DNA of 64,000 nt from Allocoleopsis franciscana PCC 7113 (GCF_000317515.1 NC_019738.1:781501-845500); one strand, 5' to 3'. Counted from the stretch's first letter, positions 34,014 to 43,068 are shown. The notes: a model not told the origin generated them from the sequence alone. Made by a program: numbers and translations.

Positions 34014-34577
34014 ATGACAACAGTATTGAATTTAGAGCCAATTACCACCCTGACGCGGGAGCAGTTTTTTCAATTGTGTCAGGCGAATCCGGATTTACAG
34101 CTTGAACGTTCGCCTCAAGGAGAGTTGATAATTGTGACACCTATTGGTGGTGAAGGTGGCAATCAAGAAGCAAGTTTGATTGCGAAGGTCGTTATCTGGA
34201 ATGAACAAACTCAGTTAGGAGTAGTGTTTAGCTCTCAGACTGTTTTTAGTTTACCCGAAGGGGGCGATCGCTCTCCCGATGTGGCTTGGGTGCAGTTGTC
34301 TAGGTGGCAAGGGTTGAGTCAGGAGGAACGGGAGGGATTTCCCCCGATTTGCCCGGATTTTTTGATTGAATTGCGTTCTCGTAGTGATCGGTTAAAGCCG
34401 CTACAGAACAAGATGCAGGAGTATTTAGCGAGTGGACTGCGCTTGGGTTGGCTGATTAATAGTAAGGATAAACAGGTGGAGATTTATCGCATGGGGCAAG
34501 AAGTGGAAGTGGTGGGAATACCTGTGGTGTTGTCGGGGGAGGATGTTTTGCCGGGGTTTAGTTTAGAGGTAAGTTAG
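34014..34577 (+). CDS. Uma2 (DUF820) family protein
   Basis: The 187-residue protein has the Uma2 PD-(D/E)XK-like nuclease layout: LTREQFFQLCQANPDLQLER, GELIIVTPIGGEGG, GDRSPDVAWVQLSRW, CPDFLIELRSRSDRLKPL and MQEYLASGLRLGWLI. The D...ExR/K residues of the fold are present. Uma2 genes exist in dozens of copies in cyanobacteria and are suspected restriction-like or mobile proteins; the function is not established. A second, divergent copy lies at 34733-35299 in opposite orientation. Confidence 0.88.
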   Translation: MTTVLNLEPITTLTREQFFQLCQANPDLQLERSPQGELIIVTPIGGEGGNQEASLIAKVVIWNEQTQLGVVFSSQTVFSLPEGGDRSPDVAWVQLSRWQGLSQEEREGFPPICPDFLIELRSRSDRLKPLQNKMQEYLASGLRLGWLINSKDKQVEIYRMGQEVEVVGIPVVLSGEDVLPGFSLEVS

Positions 34578-34732
34578 GTAAGGATGAGGTTGTGATTGTT
34601 GATTGAGATCAGTTGATTAGAATAGCAGATTTTGGGTGAGCGATGGTCGCGAAGCGTTTGCAAAGCATGGTCGAAGAGCATACCGCCTTCGGCATTGCAC
34701 CAGGGATTCAGAAAGTTGCGGATGAGCGATCG

Positions 34733-35299
34733 CTAAAAATCCCACTCTTCAAACAGTTCAGCAACAGACATGGAAAAGCCCGGAACGATCGCTTCACCTT
34801 CTAACGCATCTTGAGGACGAAGAAAGCGATCGGGTTCGGGCGAATGGTAAACCAGCACATATTTTTCATCGGGATGAATCACCCAGACTAAGCGAGTATC
34901 GTTCTCAAAATATTCAACAATCTTGTCGTGAATTTCCTCAACGGTGTTGCTAGGTGAAAGAATTTCAACCGCGAGATCAGGAGAGCCTTGAAAGAAACCA
35001 CGAGGCGGACGCTTTAAGCCCTTGAGCTGTTCTCTAGAAACGAAAGATACATCCGGCGATCGCTTATTCCCATTCTTTAAGGTAAACGCTGTACTCGAAT
35101 CGCAAACCGTTCCCAACTTTTGTTGCCGAACATAGATTGCCAGAAGCCCCCCCAGCAATGAGCCAATTCCACCATGCTCCATCCCTGAATTGCCCATATC
35201 CACAAGCGCCCCATTCACCAACTCATAGCGATGTCCATCTTTGGACAGTGCCATAAATTCCTCATCTGTCCAAACCTTTTTCTCGGTAGAGATTGTCAT
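34733..35299 (-). CDS. Uma2 (DUF820) family protein, second copy
   Basis: From ATG 35299 (MTISTEKKVWTDEEFMALSK) the 188-residue protein shows HRYELVNGALVDMG, the GNKRSPDVSFVSREQL motif, SPDLAVEILSPSNTVEEIHD and YFENDTRLVWVIHPDEK. This is the more common Uma2 subtype, with the catalytic-like D and ExL residues. AGGAAG lies about 10 nt upstream of this ATG. The two Uma2 genes here are only distantly alike and convergent, so they are not a recent duplication. Confidence 0.88.
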   Translation of the reverse strand: MTISTEKKVWTDEEFMALSKDGHRYELVNGALVDMGNSGMEHGGIGSLLGGLLAIYVRQQKLGTVCDSSTAFTLKNGNKRSPDVSFVSREQLKGLKRPPRGFFQGSPDLAVEILSPSNTVEEIHDKIVEYFENDTRLVWVIHPDEKYVLVYHSPEPDRFLRPQDALEGEAIVPGFSMSVAELFEEWDF

Positions 35300-35397
35300 A
35301 ACCCAAGCTTCCTGAGATCTGCCCAAATCCTTGCTTCTAGTGTGGCATGTTAGACAAAAGGCAAAGAGCGATTCCTCTTTCCTTCAATCAAGTGAGA

Positions 35398-35646
35398 TTA
35401 TTGCGAGCGCAAATTCAACTTTTGCGGTAATTGCTCAAACGGAACACCCAGTAACTCACAAAATACGGCCCACTGTTCGCGAGTCATTGCCGGTTCAACA
35501 TCCCCGTTTTCCCAACGTCTCAGCGTAGACGTGGAGACTCCTAAACCAACTGACAACTGCTCCTGAGTCAGATTTGCCTGTTCGCGCAGCCTTTTCAACG
35601 GAGAGTCATTTTCCTCTGGCTGTTGACTTGATTTTCTCGCTGACAT
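35398..35646 (-). CDS. XRE-family helix-turn-helix regulator
   Basis: The 82-residue protein (from ATG 35646, or a TTG at 35667) contains one Cro/C1-type helix-turn-helix: LKRLREQANLTQEQLSVGLG, then VSTSTLRRWENGD, followed by REQWAVFCELLGVPFEQLP. Its N-terminus is polar. It is a probable small transcriptional repressor. No toxin partner lies adjacent; the neighbour at 35810 runs the other way and belongs to an unrelated family. Confidence 0.82.
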   Translation of the reverse strand: MSARKSSQQPEENDSPLKRLREQANLTQEQLSVGLGVSTSTLRRWENGDVEPAMTREQWAVFCELLGVPFEQLPQKLNLRSQ

Positions 35647-35809
35647 ATCATCATATACGCGATTCAAATCAATCGCTTCATTTAATCGATTGTAGTAATC
35701 TTTTCACGAACATAACAGTGGGCAGACACCCCTCGATACTCACCTGCGTTTCCGGTAAAGGTCTGCCCAATTTTTCAGTGTCTTCATCATAATGGATTCC
35801 AGGGATTCT

Positions 35810-35995
35810 ATGAGCTACAAAGAACGTCTCCAAGCTTGGACGATTGTCCGCCTCCTTCCCGATATGCAACGAACCATTGTGGGTCGGTTCCGCCATCGCT
35901 CTGATGCAGACGGACACGTCCACTTTTTACGCCAACAAATACCCAACGCTTCCTTTGTCGTGGTCTTTGACTCTCAATCAGGAATCGAAGGATAA
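35810..35995 (+). CDS. Conserved small cyanobacterial protein, 61 aa
   Basis: From ATG 35810 the protein reads MSYKERLQAWTIVRLLPDMQ, then RTIVGRFRHRSDADGHVHFL and IPNASFVVVFD. I recall similar short proteins in many cyanobacteria, of unknown function. AGGG lies 5 nt before this ATG, so I prefer it to the ATG at 35792. It has a simple beta-alpha layout. Confidence 0.65.
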   Translation: MSYKERLQAWTIVRLLPDMQRTIVGRFRHRSDADGHVHFLRQQIPNASFVVVFDSQSGIEG

Positions 35996-36201
35996 GCCCT
36001 TGCAACGTATCAGATGTTCAGTTGATTAGCCTTAATCGAAGCATGTTTGTCGTGAGCGCTTCATAGCACCACTTCCAGGAACTCGCATTCCTCACGACCA
36101 ACTCCCGCATCGTGTGGTTCTCTAACAAGACATGATATTTAGTTGGAAAAAAAGCTAGAGGTTCCTGTAGAGTTTGCCCTGCTTATCTCTGTATGCAGAA
36201 G
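35996..36201. other. Short intergenic region
   Basis: It includes a partial copy of the dispersed repeat seen at 27644 and 31005 (TGTTTGTCGTGAGCGCT near 36048). Otherwise nothing is recognised. Confidence 0.4.
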
Positions 36202-36447
36202 TCAACCTGTTTTGCCGGAACCTCTCCACACCGTCACCTCAAAATTGAACTGAAACCCAAGGTAGAACAGTCGTTCAAACCGCAACACATCTGGAGTTTT
36301 ATCTAAATCCAACCCTATACTGGTAAAGAAGTCCGGATCGCTACGCCTCGATTGAGTAGCTTGGTTGTACATGCCTGCCATAGTAAAATACATCCGGTCT
36401 GTCATCTGCCGACTACAATCTCTGGGTGCCCAATTAACGATGTCCAT
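36202..36447 (-). CDS. Hypothetical protein or remnant, 81 aa (weak)
   Basis: The frame from ATG 36447 reads MDIVNWAPRDCSRQMTDRMY and ends FYLGFQFNFEVTVWRGSGKT. The end looks protein-like, but I recognise no family and there is no clear ribosome-binding site. It may be a remnant. Confidence 0.3.
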   Translation of the reverse strand: MDIVNWAPRDCSRQMTDRMYFTMAGMYNQATQSRRSDPDFFTSIGLDLDKTPDVLRFERLFYLGFQFNFEVTVWRGSGKTG

Positions 36448-36555
36448 TGCTCGGCAGAGGGTTACCACACTTTAACACCAACATCAAATTGCATCGTTTA
36501 ACGGTTAAGTCAGTAAAATAACCATCGCTCTACAATAAAAGACCCCCAGGGGAAT

Positions 36556-36654
36556 AGGTGCATCCTAATTTAACCAATCTAGTTCCTGGGGTATTGGTGA
36601 AATGAAGTTTACAGGCGTGCGTGAGCTATATCCTTGCAAATTTGGGATGCACCT
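36556..36654. mobile_element. Possible 99-bp MITE-like element abutting the kinase start
   Basis: AGGTGCATCC (36556-36565) and GGATGCACCT (36645-36654) are perfect 10-bp terminal inverted repeats. The 4-bp sequence GAAT flanks both sides (36552-36555 and 36655-36658). The right-hand GAAT contains the first two bases of the kinase ATG at 36657. The element has no coding capacity. A second stem (CCCCAGG with CCTGGGG) crosses the left boundary, which weakens the case. It would supply the whole 5' leader next to the start codon. Confidence 0.45.
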
Positions 36655-36656
36655 GA

Positions 36657-38702
36657 ATGAACCTTTTACGTATGTTTCAGCCGACCGATCCAGATCGACC
36701 CCTGGGCGGACGCTACAAAGTCATTAGTCAATTGGCCGCCGGTGGGTTTGGTCAAACCTTTGTCGCACACGATTTGCACATGCCGGGTCAACCCCAATGT
36801 GTAGTCAAACAGCTCAAGCCTCAAGTCAGTGATGTCGAGAGCCTGCAAACAGCAAGACGCCTGTTCGATACGGAAGCTCAAGTTCTCTATAATCTGGGCA
36901 ATCACGACCAAATTCCCCGCTTATTAGCTCACTTTGAAGATAATCAAGAATTCTATCTAGCCCAGCAATTAATTGAGGGCAATCCACTCACCGAGGAACT
37001 CGCATCAGGTCAGCCTTGGTCGGAAGCTAAAGTGATCGCCCTGCTGCAAGATCTCTTAAACGTCCTATCGTTTGTCCATCAACAGCAGGTGATCCACCGT
37101 GACATCAAGCCATCCAATCTCATCCGCCGCCGACGAGATGGCAGAATCGTCCTCATTGACTTTGGGGCTGTCAAGCAAGTCAGCACCCAGATGATCAATT
37201 CCAAAACGGGACGAACCAATATGACGATTTCCATTGGCACTCACGGTTACATGCCAAAGGAACAATTACTGGGAAATCCCCGGTTTAGCAGTGATGTCTA
37301 CGCCGTCGGCATGATTGGCATTCAGGCGTTAACGGGTGTTCACCCCAGGCTCCTACCCGAAGATGGGAATACAGGTGAAGTGGTGTGGCATGACCGCATC
37401 CAACAGGTGAGTCCTGAATTCGTCTCTATTCTTGACAGGATGGTGCGCTATGAATTTCGCGCTCGTTACGTGTCAGCGATCGATGCTTTACAAGCATTGC
37501 GGAGTTTACCCGCCCATTTGTTGGAATCGGTGCCTCTCCCCCAACCGCTACCAGAAGCTTCGGGCGCAGTCCCTGGATTGGAACGGCAAGCTCCTGCCAC
37601 AGCTACTGGGGCGACAGTACCGATTAGGGGCGTCGCGCCAAGTCCTACCCCTCCCACAGTACCCAATGCCGCGCCAACCTCAGAACACTCCACTCCTACC
37701 ATTGCCGCTGGCACCGAACCTTTCCCCCAGCCCACTACCCCCACGTCAGGCTCTCAACACTCCACTCCTACCATTGCCGCTGGCACCGAACCTTTCCCCC
37801 AGCCCACTCCCCCCACGTCAGGTTCTCAACACTCAGAACCCACTGTTGCTACTGGCCCCAAGCCGTTATCCCCGCCTGTCGCCAGATCAAAACCAACCGC
37901 GACTTTGCCAGGAAGCGGACAGCAATCTCCCAATCAGCTTTTGCCGATTATGGGTGGCGTTGTCGCGCTGGGTGCCAGTTTGTGGGTGGTTAAGGGTTTG
38001 TTATTTCCTCAAACGCCTCAAACCACTACTCCAGGAAATAGTGTTGCTGCTGTTAGTGGAAATAAAAGCGCCGATCCTCAACAGGCAACAGAACTCTTGA
38101 GTCAAGCCGATCGCCTGCGGGAAGCTGAAAATTATCAGGAAGCGATCGCGACTTACGAAAAAGCGATCGCACTCAATGCCAATGAGGCAAAAGCTCATTG
38201 GGGACTGTGCTACAGCCTTAACCAGATGCTCAAGCCACAAGATGCAATTGCGGCTTGCGATCAAGCACTTGCCCTTAACCCCGACTACCCAGAAGCGCTG
38301 TGGAGCAAAGGTAACGCCCTTCACCAAGAACAGAACTACCAGGAAGAACTCAAACTCTACGAGAAAGCGCTGCAACTTAAGCCCGATTTTGCAGACGCTT
38401 GGAATAATCAGGGAGTCGCCCTCTTGAAATTGAATCGCTTCGATGAGGCATTTGCGGCTTTGGACAAAGCGACTCAACTCAAGCCCAAGGGGGCAGATGC
38501 CTGGGCCAACCGGGGTAATGCTCTCTTCGGACTTAGGCGCTATGATGAGGCGTTTGCCTCACTCGAAAAGGCCATCGAAATTGACCCTAATCACACAAAT
38601 GCTAATAATTTGTTACAGAAAGCACGACGAGAACTTGGTCGCTATGACGACAATCAAGAAAAGGAAACAGGTAAAAGCAAGAAAGAAAAAGGTAAACAAT
38701 AA
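36657..38702 (+). CDS. Membrane Ser/Thr protein kinase with C-terminal TPRs
   Basis: The 681-residue protein has a Hanks-type kinase domain (about 17-285): GGRYKVISQLAAGGFGQTF glycine loop, CVVKQLKP catalytic Lys, VIHRDIKPSNLI catalytic loop and LIDFGAVKQVS DFG motif. A proline/threonine-rich linker with 24-residue tandem repeats follows, then one membrane helix (LLPIMGGVVALGASLWVVKG, about 425-447) and four to five TPRs (about 475-660) outside. It probably senses an envelope signal through the TPRs. The 725-residue gene at 40516 is a paralogue. Confidence 0.92.
   Translation: MNLLRMFQPTDPDRPLGGRYKVISQLAAGGFGQTFVAHDLHMPGQPQCVVKQLKPQVSDVESLQTARRLFDTEAQVLYNLGNHDQIPRLLAHFEDNQEFYLAQQLIEGNPLTEELASGQPWSEAKVIALLQDLLNVLSFVHQQQVIHRDIKPSNLIRRRRDGRIVLIDFGAVKQVSTQMINSKTGRTNMTISIGTHGYMPKEQLLGNPRFSSDVYAVGMIGIQALTGVHPRLLPEDGNTGEVVWHDRIQQVSPEFVSILDRMVRYEFRARYVSAIDALQALRSLPAHLLESVPLPQPLPEASGAVPGLERQAPATATGATVPIRGVAPSPTPPTVPNAAPTSEHSTPTIAAGTEPFPQPTTPTSGSQHSTPTIAAGTEPFPQPTPPTSGSQHSEPTVATGPKPLSPPVARSKPTATLPGSGQQSPNQLLPIMGGVVALGASLWVVKGLLFPQTPQTTTPGNSVAAVSGNKSADPQQATELLSQADRLREAENYQEAIATYEKAIALNANEAKAHWGLCYSLNQMLKPQDAIAACDQALALNPDYPEALWSKGNALHQEQNYQEELKLYEKALQLKPDFADAWNNQGVALLKLNRFDEAFAALDKATQLKPKGADAWANRGNALFGLRRYDEAFASLEKAIEIDPNHTNANNLLQKARRELGRYDDNQEKETGKSKKEKGKQ
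37686..37829 (+). repeat. 72-bp tandem repeat in the kinase linker
   Basis: Two nearly identical 72-bp units (37686-37757 and 37758-37829) encode the 24-residue unit HSTPTIAAGTEPFPQPT plus TPTSGSQ. A decayed third unit follows from 37830. The near identity indicates recent expansion, and the length of the linker may vary between strains. Confidence 0.85.
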
Positions 38703-38939
38703 ATAGATAAAACCTTAAATTTTGGTTTTTATGAGGGTGACCCTATTATATGCAGGCGTACTATTTCTGTTTGTGAAAATGGATATAACTTTCTGAGTAT
38801 GTCCAAAAAATAATCCCTCTACTGACTTATTCAATTCATCAGAAAGGGATTAAGCACTTCATTTACTCATAATCATAACGAAGCGACGGTTGCTCCAATC
38901 TCTTTAAGAAATGGACTTTCCCGTCGCATTTTTGTAATA
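38703..38939. other. Intergenic region between convergent genes
   Basis: It is AT-rich. No gene and no strong hairpin is seen. Confidence 0.4.
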
Positions 38940-39287
38940 TTACCCAAGCGCTCTTATCGGTCTAATTACCCTCACGGTCGTTGCCACACCCCGCGAATTG
39001 ACTCTTACGGCAATTCGAGAGCCGGCTCTCAAACCCAGGCGATTAATGACTCGCCGACTAATGGTGATGTTTCTGGTTTGACCATTCGACTGGGCAAACT
39101 CTACTGTTTGACCGTTAATGCTATTGATAGATCCGGCAAGCTCTCCTGCCTGAGTTGCTTGACTGATCAAGAATTTAGGTGACTTTGCATCATCTAAATT
39201 GATAGCGTTGGCTGGATGCGCTGACACTGCCGAAATCAAAAGTGGCAGCATTAGACCAGTGAATACTGTCTTGGTATGAATCCGCAC
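38940..39287 (-). CDS. Small secreted protein, unknown function
   Basis: The 115-residue protein has a clear signal peptide (TVFTGLMLPLLISAVSAHPA, cleavage near AHPANA). The mature part is beta-rich (GELAGSINSINGQTVEFAQS, TRNITISRRVINRLGLRAGS, AVRVNSRG), with a small OB- or SH3-like look. It lies between the first kinase and the L,D-transpeptidase and runs opposite to both. It may be an envelope protein; no family is recognised. Confidence 0.65.
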   Translation of the reverse strand: MRIHTKTVFTGLMLPLLISAVSAHPANAINLDDAKSPKFLISQATQAGELAGSINSINGQTVEFAQSNGQTRNITISRRVINRLGLRAGSRIAVRVNSRGVATTVRVIRPIRALG

Positions 39288-39514
39288 GTTCTCCTCACTT
39301 TAAAGCGTCGATAATCAGACACCAACCTAACAACGGTATTCAAGGTTGGCAAGGTTTTTCTTGTAAAAAAACATTCTGAGAAAACCTATACATTATTAAT
39401 ACAATTAAGAACAAAAACATCCGGAAAAAAATAATGCAATTCTGGAGAAATGGTTATAGGGTAGCTATAAAACCTTGATTTTTGTAAATATTCTTTCGCC
39501 AAAAATATTGAGCG

Positions 39515-40246
39515 ATGCTGAGACAGAAATTCCAAGTTGCAGGTTTCATGTTGCTCGGCTTGAGTGGAATGATTTTTCTGCTTATTCGTCAGCCCCAAAC
39601 AACGACACCCATCGCGGTGAAAGACACGGCGAAAATCAGCCAGCCTCAGCCGCCAGCAAAGACACCCATCGTTGCCAAAAAGACGGTGCCAACCAACCCA
39701 CCTCAGTCGCCAGCAAAGACACCCATCGTTGCCAAAAAGACGGTGCCAACCAACCCACCTCAGTCCCTAAAGCCTTATGGGAAACAAAAACCGCCTGCTT
39801 CTAAAAAGTCATCGGTAAAGCGTCCCTCTCAGGTGATCGATCCAAAAAGTCTGAGTAAGGGTACTCACTTGGTGATTAAACTAGGCGATCGCCGAGTCTA
39901 TGTCTATAAGAACAAAAAGTTGAAAATCAGTTACCCGATCGGCATTGGCAAAGCGGGATGGGAAACCCCCACAGGTAACTATAAAGTGATGGATATGCAG
40001 CCCCATCCCATTTGGGAGGAGCCTTGGACAGGTAAAGTTATCTTGGAAGGCCCTGATAATCCATTAGGAGCCAGGTGGATCGGTTTTTGGACGGATGGAC
40101 GTAACTCCATTGGCTTTCATGGCACTCCTGCCGAAAAGTTGGTGGGACAGGCAGTTTCCCACGGCTGCATCCGGATGCGTAATCGAGATGTTGTTGCCTT
40201 GTACGAGCAAGTCAAACTGGGTACACCCGTCACGGTGAAGCCTTAA
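39515..40246 (+). CDS. L,D-transpeptidase (YkuD domain)
   Basis: The 243-residue protein has an N-terminal membrane anchor (VAGFMLLGLSGMIFLLI, about 8-24) and a Lys/Pro-rich linker with a duplicated 19-residue unit. The YkuD domain spans about 115-240. The active-site motif HGTPAEKLVGQAVSHGCIRM with the catalytic Cys is intact, and YPIGIGKAGWETPTGNYKV is typical. It forms 3-3 cross-links in peptidoglycan or attaches proteins to it, acting in the periplasm. It lies between two Ser/Thr kinase genes, which may be meaningful. Confidence 0.9.
   Translation: MLRQKFQVAGFMLLGLSGMIFLLIRQPQTTTPIAVKDTAKISQPQPPAKTPIVAKKTVPTNPPQSPAKTPIVAKKTVPTNPPQSLKPYGKQKPPASKKSSVKRPSQVIDPKSLSKGTHLVIKLGDRRVYVYKNKKLKISYPIGIGKAGWETPTGNYKVMDMQPHPIWEEPWTGKVILEGPDNPLGARWIGFWTDGRNSIGFHGTPAEKLVGQAVSHGCIRMRNRDVVALYEQVKLGTPVTVKP
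39652..39765 (+). repeat. 57-bp tandem duplication in the L,D-transpeptidase linker
   Basis: Units 39652-39708 and 39709-39765 are identical except at the last bases. They encode PAKTPIVAKKTVPTNPPQS twice. The near-perfect identity marks a recent duplication that lengthens the tether between membrane and catalytic domain. Confidence 0.9.
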
Positions 40247-40515
40247 AAAAATTGGGTGAAGTTTGAGTTCCTCAGATTTTTAGATGTCATCACGGCTTCA
40301 AAGGGCGATCGCTTCAATTTTCCAACGTCCGTAGCCTAAACTAAAAACACGGGTTGGCATCTAATTAATCGATTTAAACGTCTCAAACCTAAGCGGCTAT
40401 GTATATTAAGCTGAGGTAACTAATACCTGAAACGCTGTCAGGGTTCATAAGTCCTGTGAAAATCTGAAACGCTTTACTCGCTTGATTTGGACTGGCTGAG
40501 AGTAGAACAATCGAA

Positions 40516-42693
40516 ATGAAAGCTTTATTTAAACGAACAAACCCAGATCAGCCCTTAGGCGGACGCTACAAAATTATTGGCGAACTAGGGGCGGGTGGAT
40601 TCGGTCAAACCTTTTTGGCACAAGACCTGCATCTGCCCGATCATCCTCAATGTGTCGTCAAACAGCTAAAGCCCCAAGTTAGTGATGCTGAAAGTTTTCA
40701 AACAGCAACACGCCTGTTTGATGTAGAAGCGAGAGTCCTCTACCAGTTGGGCAACCACGACCAAATTCCCCGCTTGTTGGCACACTTTGAAGAAAATCAG
40801 GAGTTCTATCTCGCCCAGGAATTAATTGATGGGGAACCCCTGACTCAGGAGATGAAGGGAGGACAGCCTTGGTCGGAAACTCAGGTGATTGCCTTTTTGC
40901 AAGACCTCCTGCCGATTTTGACCTTTGTCCACGAGCAAAACGTGATTCACCGCGACCTCAAGCCTTCCAATCTGATGCGTCGCCGACAGGATGGCAAAAT
41001 TGTCCTAATTGACTTTGGGGCGGTCAAGCAAGTCAGCACACAAATTGTTAATCCTCAAACGGGGCAGACAAGAACGATTTCCATTGGCACTCAAGGTTAT
41101 ACCCCCAAAGAACAATTGGGCGGAAATCCCCGCTTTAGCAGCGATATTTACTCGGCTGGCATTATTGCGATTCAGATGTTGACAGGGATTCATCCCAGGA
41201 ACTTGGCTGAAGACGACCAGACGGGGGAAATTAGCTGGCGCGATCGCGCCCCTCATGTCAGCGCTGAACTCGCGGAGTTTCTTGACCGCATGGTGCGTTA
41301 TGACTTCCGTGCCCGTTATCCCACAGCGGCAGAAGCACTTGTGGCACTGCGGAATCTATCAACATCAAGAACACAATTTGGCCCGATTTCCCCGCCCTTC
41401 TCGGAAGATTTAGGAGAACTGCCGACGCAAAAACGGCAATCCTCAGCCAATAGTCACGAATCCACAGGTTCTGGTTTAGGGCAAGCCCCCACAAACCCCT
41501 TCCCGCCGCCCCAAACAATGGAATCCACGGGGTCTGGTTATGAGCAATCGGCGACGAATTTTTTGGCACCCTCAGCAGCATCCTCTCACTCCCAAACACC
41601 AAGCACCCACACAGACCCTACAGTTCCTGTGGGTAAATTCCCTTGCCCTGAGCACTCATCCGTCAGTGCAGTACCCACTGCCGTTGCCCCCCAAAAAGGA
41701 GGCCAGAGACGACTGCTCATTCCTTTGTCGATTCTGGCTGTTTTAGGGACTGTGGGGGCGACGTTCTTGATGACGAAAACCTTCTTATCCCCGCAATTTG
41801 CCAATCAAACCATTGACCGTCGTGAGGTACCTGGGGTTAGTTCTAATCCAAGTTCTGGCGAATCGTCTGTGTCGCCCACAGAGGCCAGTTCACCCACGGC
41901 AAGTCCCAGCGAGACGCCGGATGAAACGCCTGCATCACCAACAGTGGCTAGTTCACCCACGGCAAGTTCTGAGGCAACCGCCAGCCCAACCTCTACAGCC
42001 CCTTCTCCTACTGCTTCACCTGTTGCCACCCCAACCTCTCCGACTCCCAGCGCCGCACCGTCCGCCCCAAAATCAGCACCCGCCTCAGTGCCGACGACGG
42101 TTAAATCTGCTCCTTCTCCGGCAGCCCCTCAGGTGGGAGAATTTGTGAAGCAAGCCGATCGCGCACGGGAAGCCGGACAGTTCCAGAAAGCGATCGAATT
42201 ATATGACCAAGCGATCGCCCTCAATCCTAAACTGGCAGAAGCGCACTGGGGACGCTGCTATAGCCTGAATTCCGTGCAACAACCAGATGATGCGATCGCA
42301 GCTTGCAATCAAGCCCTCGCTATCAACCCTAACTACCCAGAAGCCCTGTGGAGCAAAGGTAGCGCCCTCGACCAAAAGCAGCGCTTCAATGAGTCGCTCA
42401 AACTCTACCAACAGGCGACGGCGGTCAAACCCAATTTTGCGGAAGCCTGGAATAACCAGGGCGTGTCACTCTTAGCACTCGATCGCATTACCGAGGCAGT
42501 TACCGCCTTTGATAAAGCCACAGCACTCAAGCCCGGTTTTGCCAATGCCTGGGGGAATCGGGGTGCCGCCCTCTGGAAACTCGGACGATTTGATGATGCG
42601 ATCGTTTCTATGGACAAAGCCCTACAAATTCAACCGAATAACCCAGACATCATCAACCTGCGCCAGCAGGCACGGGAAAAGCTAGGGCGTTAG
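40516..42693 (+). CDS. Membrane Ser/Thr protein kinase with C-terminal TPRs (paralogue)
   Basis: The 725-residue protein repeats the architecture of the gene at 36657: kinase domain (about 17-280) with ELGAGGFGQTFLAQDL, CVVKQLKP, VIHRDLKPSNLM and LIDFGAVKQVS; a linker; a membrane helix (LSILAVLGTVGATFLM, about 395-415); a Ser/Thr/Pro-rich spacer (about 430-535); and four TPRs (about 545-720). The kinase and TPR regions are closely similar to the neighbour while linkers differ, pointing to duplication followed by divergence. It probably phosphorylates cytoplasmic targets in response to an extracytoplasmic cue. Confidence 0.92.
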   Translation: MKALFKRTNPDQPLGGRYKIIGELGAGGFGQTFLAQDLHLPDHPQCVVKQLKPQVSDAESFQTATRLFDVEARVLYQLGNHDQIPRLLAHFEENQEFYLAQELIDGEPLTQEMKGGQPWSETQVIAFLQDLLPILTFVHEQNVIHRDLKPSNLMRRRQDGKIVLIDFGAVKQVSTQIVNPQTGQTRTISIGTQGYTPKEQLGGNPRFSSDIYSAGIIAIQMLTGIHPRNLAEDDQTGEISWRDRAPHVSAELAEFLDRMVRYDFRARYPTAAEALVALRNLSTSRTQFGPISPPFSEDLGELPTQKRQSSANSHESTGSGLGQAPTNPFPPPQTMESTGSGYEQSATNFLAPSAASSHSQTPSTHTDPTVPVGKFPCPEHSSVSAVPTAVAPQKGGQRRLLIPLSILAVLGTVGATFLMTKTFLSPQFANQTIDRREVPGVSSNPSSGESSVSPTEASSPTASPSETPDETPASPTVASSPTASSEATASPTSTAPSPTASPVATPTSPTPSAAPSAPKSAPASVPTTVKSAPSPAAPQVGEFVKQADRAREAGQFQKAIELYDQAIALNPKLAEAHWGRCYSLNSVQQPDDAIAACNQALAINPNYPEALWSKGSALDQKQRFNESLKLYQQATAVKPNFAEAWNNQGVSLLALDRITEAVTAFDKATALKPGFANAWGNRGAALWKLGRFDDAIVSMDKALQIQPNNPDIINLRQQAREKLGR

Positions 42694-42813
42694 GGCAAGG
42701 CAGTGGTTGAGTCATTCAATTCCCCTGCCACTATAGCGAAGCTTAGTGGCAGTAACTTTTCAGTTATTTCAGATGGAATGTCCTGCCACAGAGAGCATCC
42801 CAAATGTGCAAGA

Positions 42814-43068
42814 TTAAAGAATAGTTTCTGTTTCTGGCGCAACAATCTCGCCTTCAGTTTTAATTAGGGCGTCTTGTTCTGTAATTAAATCGGTGAGTTC
42901 ATTAAATGTAACGCCCATATCATCGCAAGCTTGCTTCAGTTCTTGACTGAACCTGTGAAGATTATCGCCATAACCACACTGCATGGCCGCCGTTTCAATT
43001 CCCTGCTTAGCATTAGCTCTCGCACAATCAACTAATTCCAATCCTTGAAGGGGAGTAGAGGATGCCAT
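42814..43068 (-). CDS. Conserved small cyanobacterial protein, 84 aa
   Basis: From ATG 43068 the protein reads MASSTPLQGLELVDCARANA, then KQGIETAAMQCGYGDNLHRF and ELTDLITEQDALIKTEG. I recall similar helical proteins of about this length in many cyanobacteria; the function is unknown. The frame extends 10 codons further upstream, but the chosen ATG is the usual start. It is 53 bp downstream of and parallel to the M20 gene's stop? No: the M20 gene lies upstream on the same strand, and its stop (43152) is 84 bp before this start. Confidence 0.6.
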   Translation of the reverse strand: MASSTPLQGLELVDCARANAKQGIETAAMQCGYGDNLHRFSQELKQACDDMGVTFNELTDLITEQDALIKTEGEIVAPETETIL

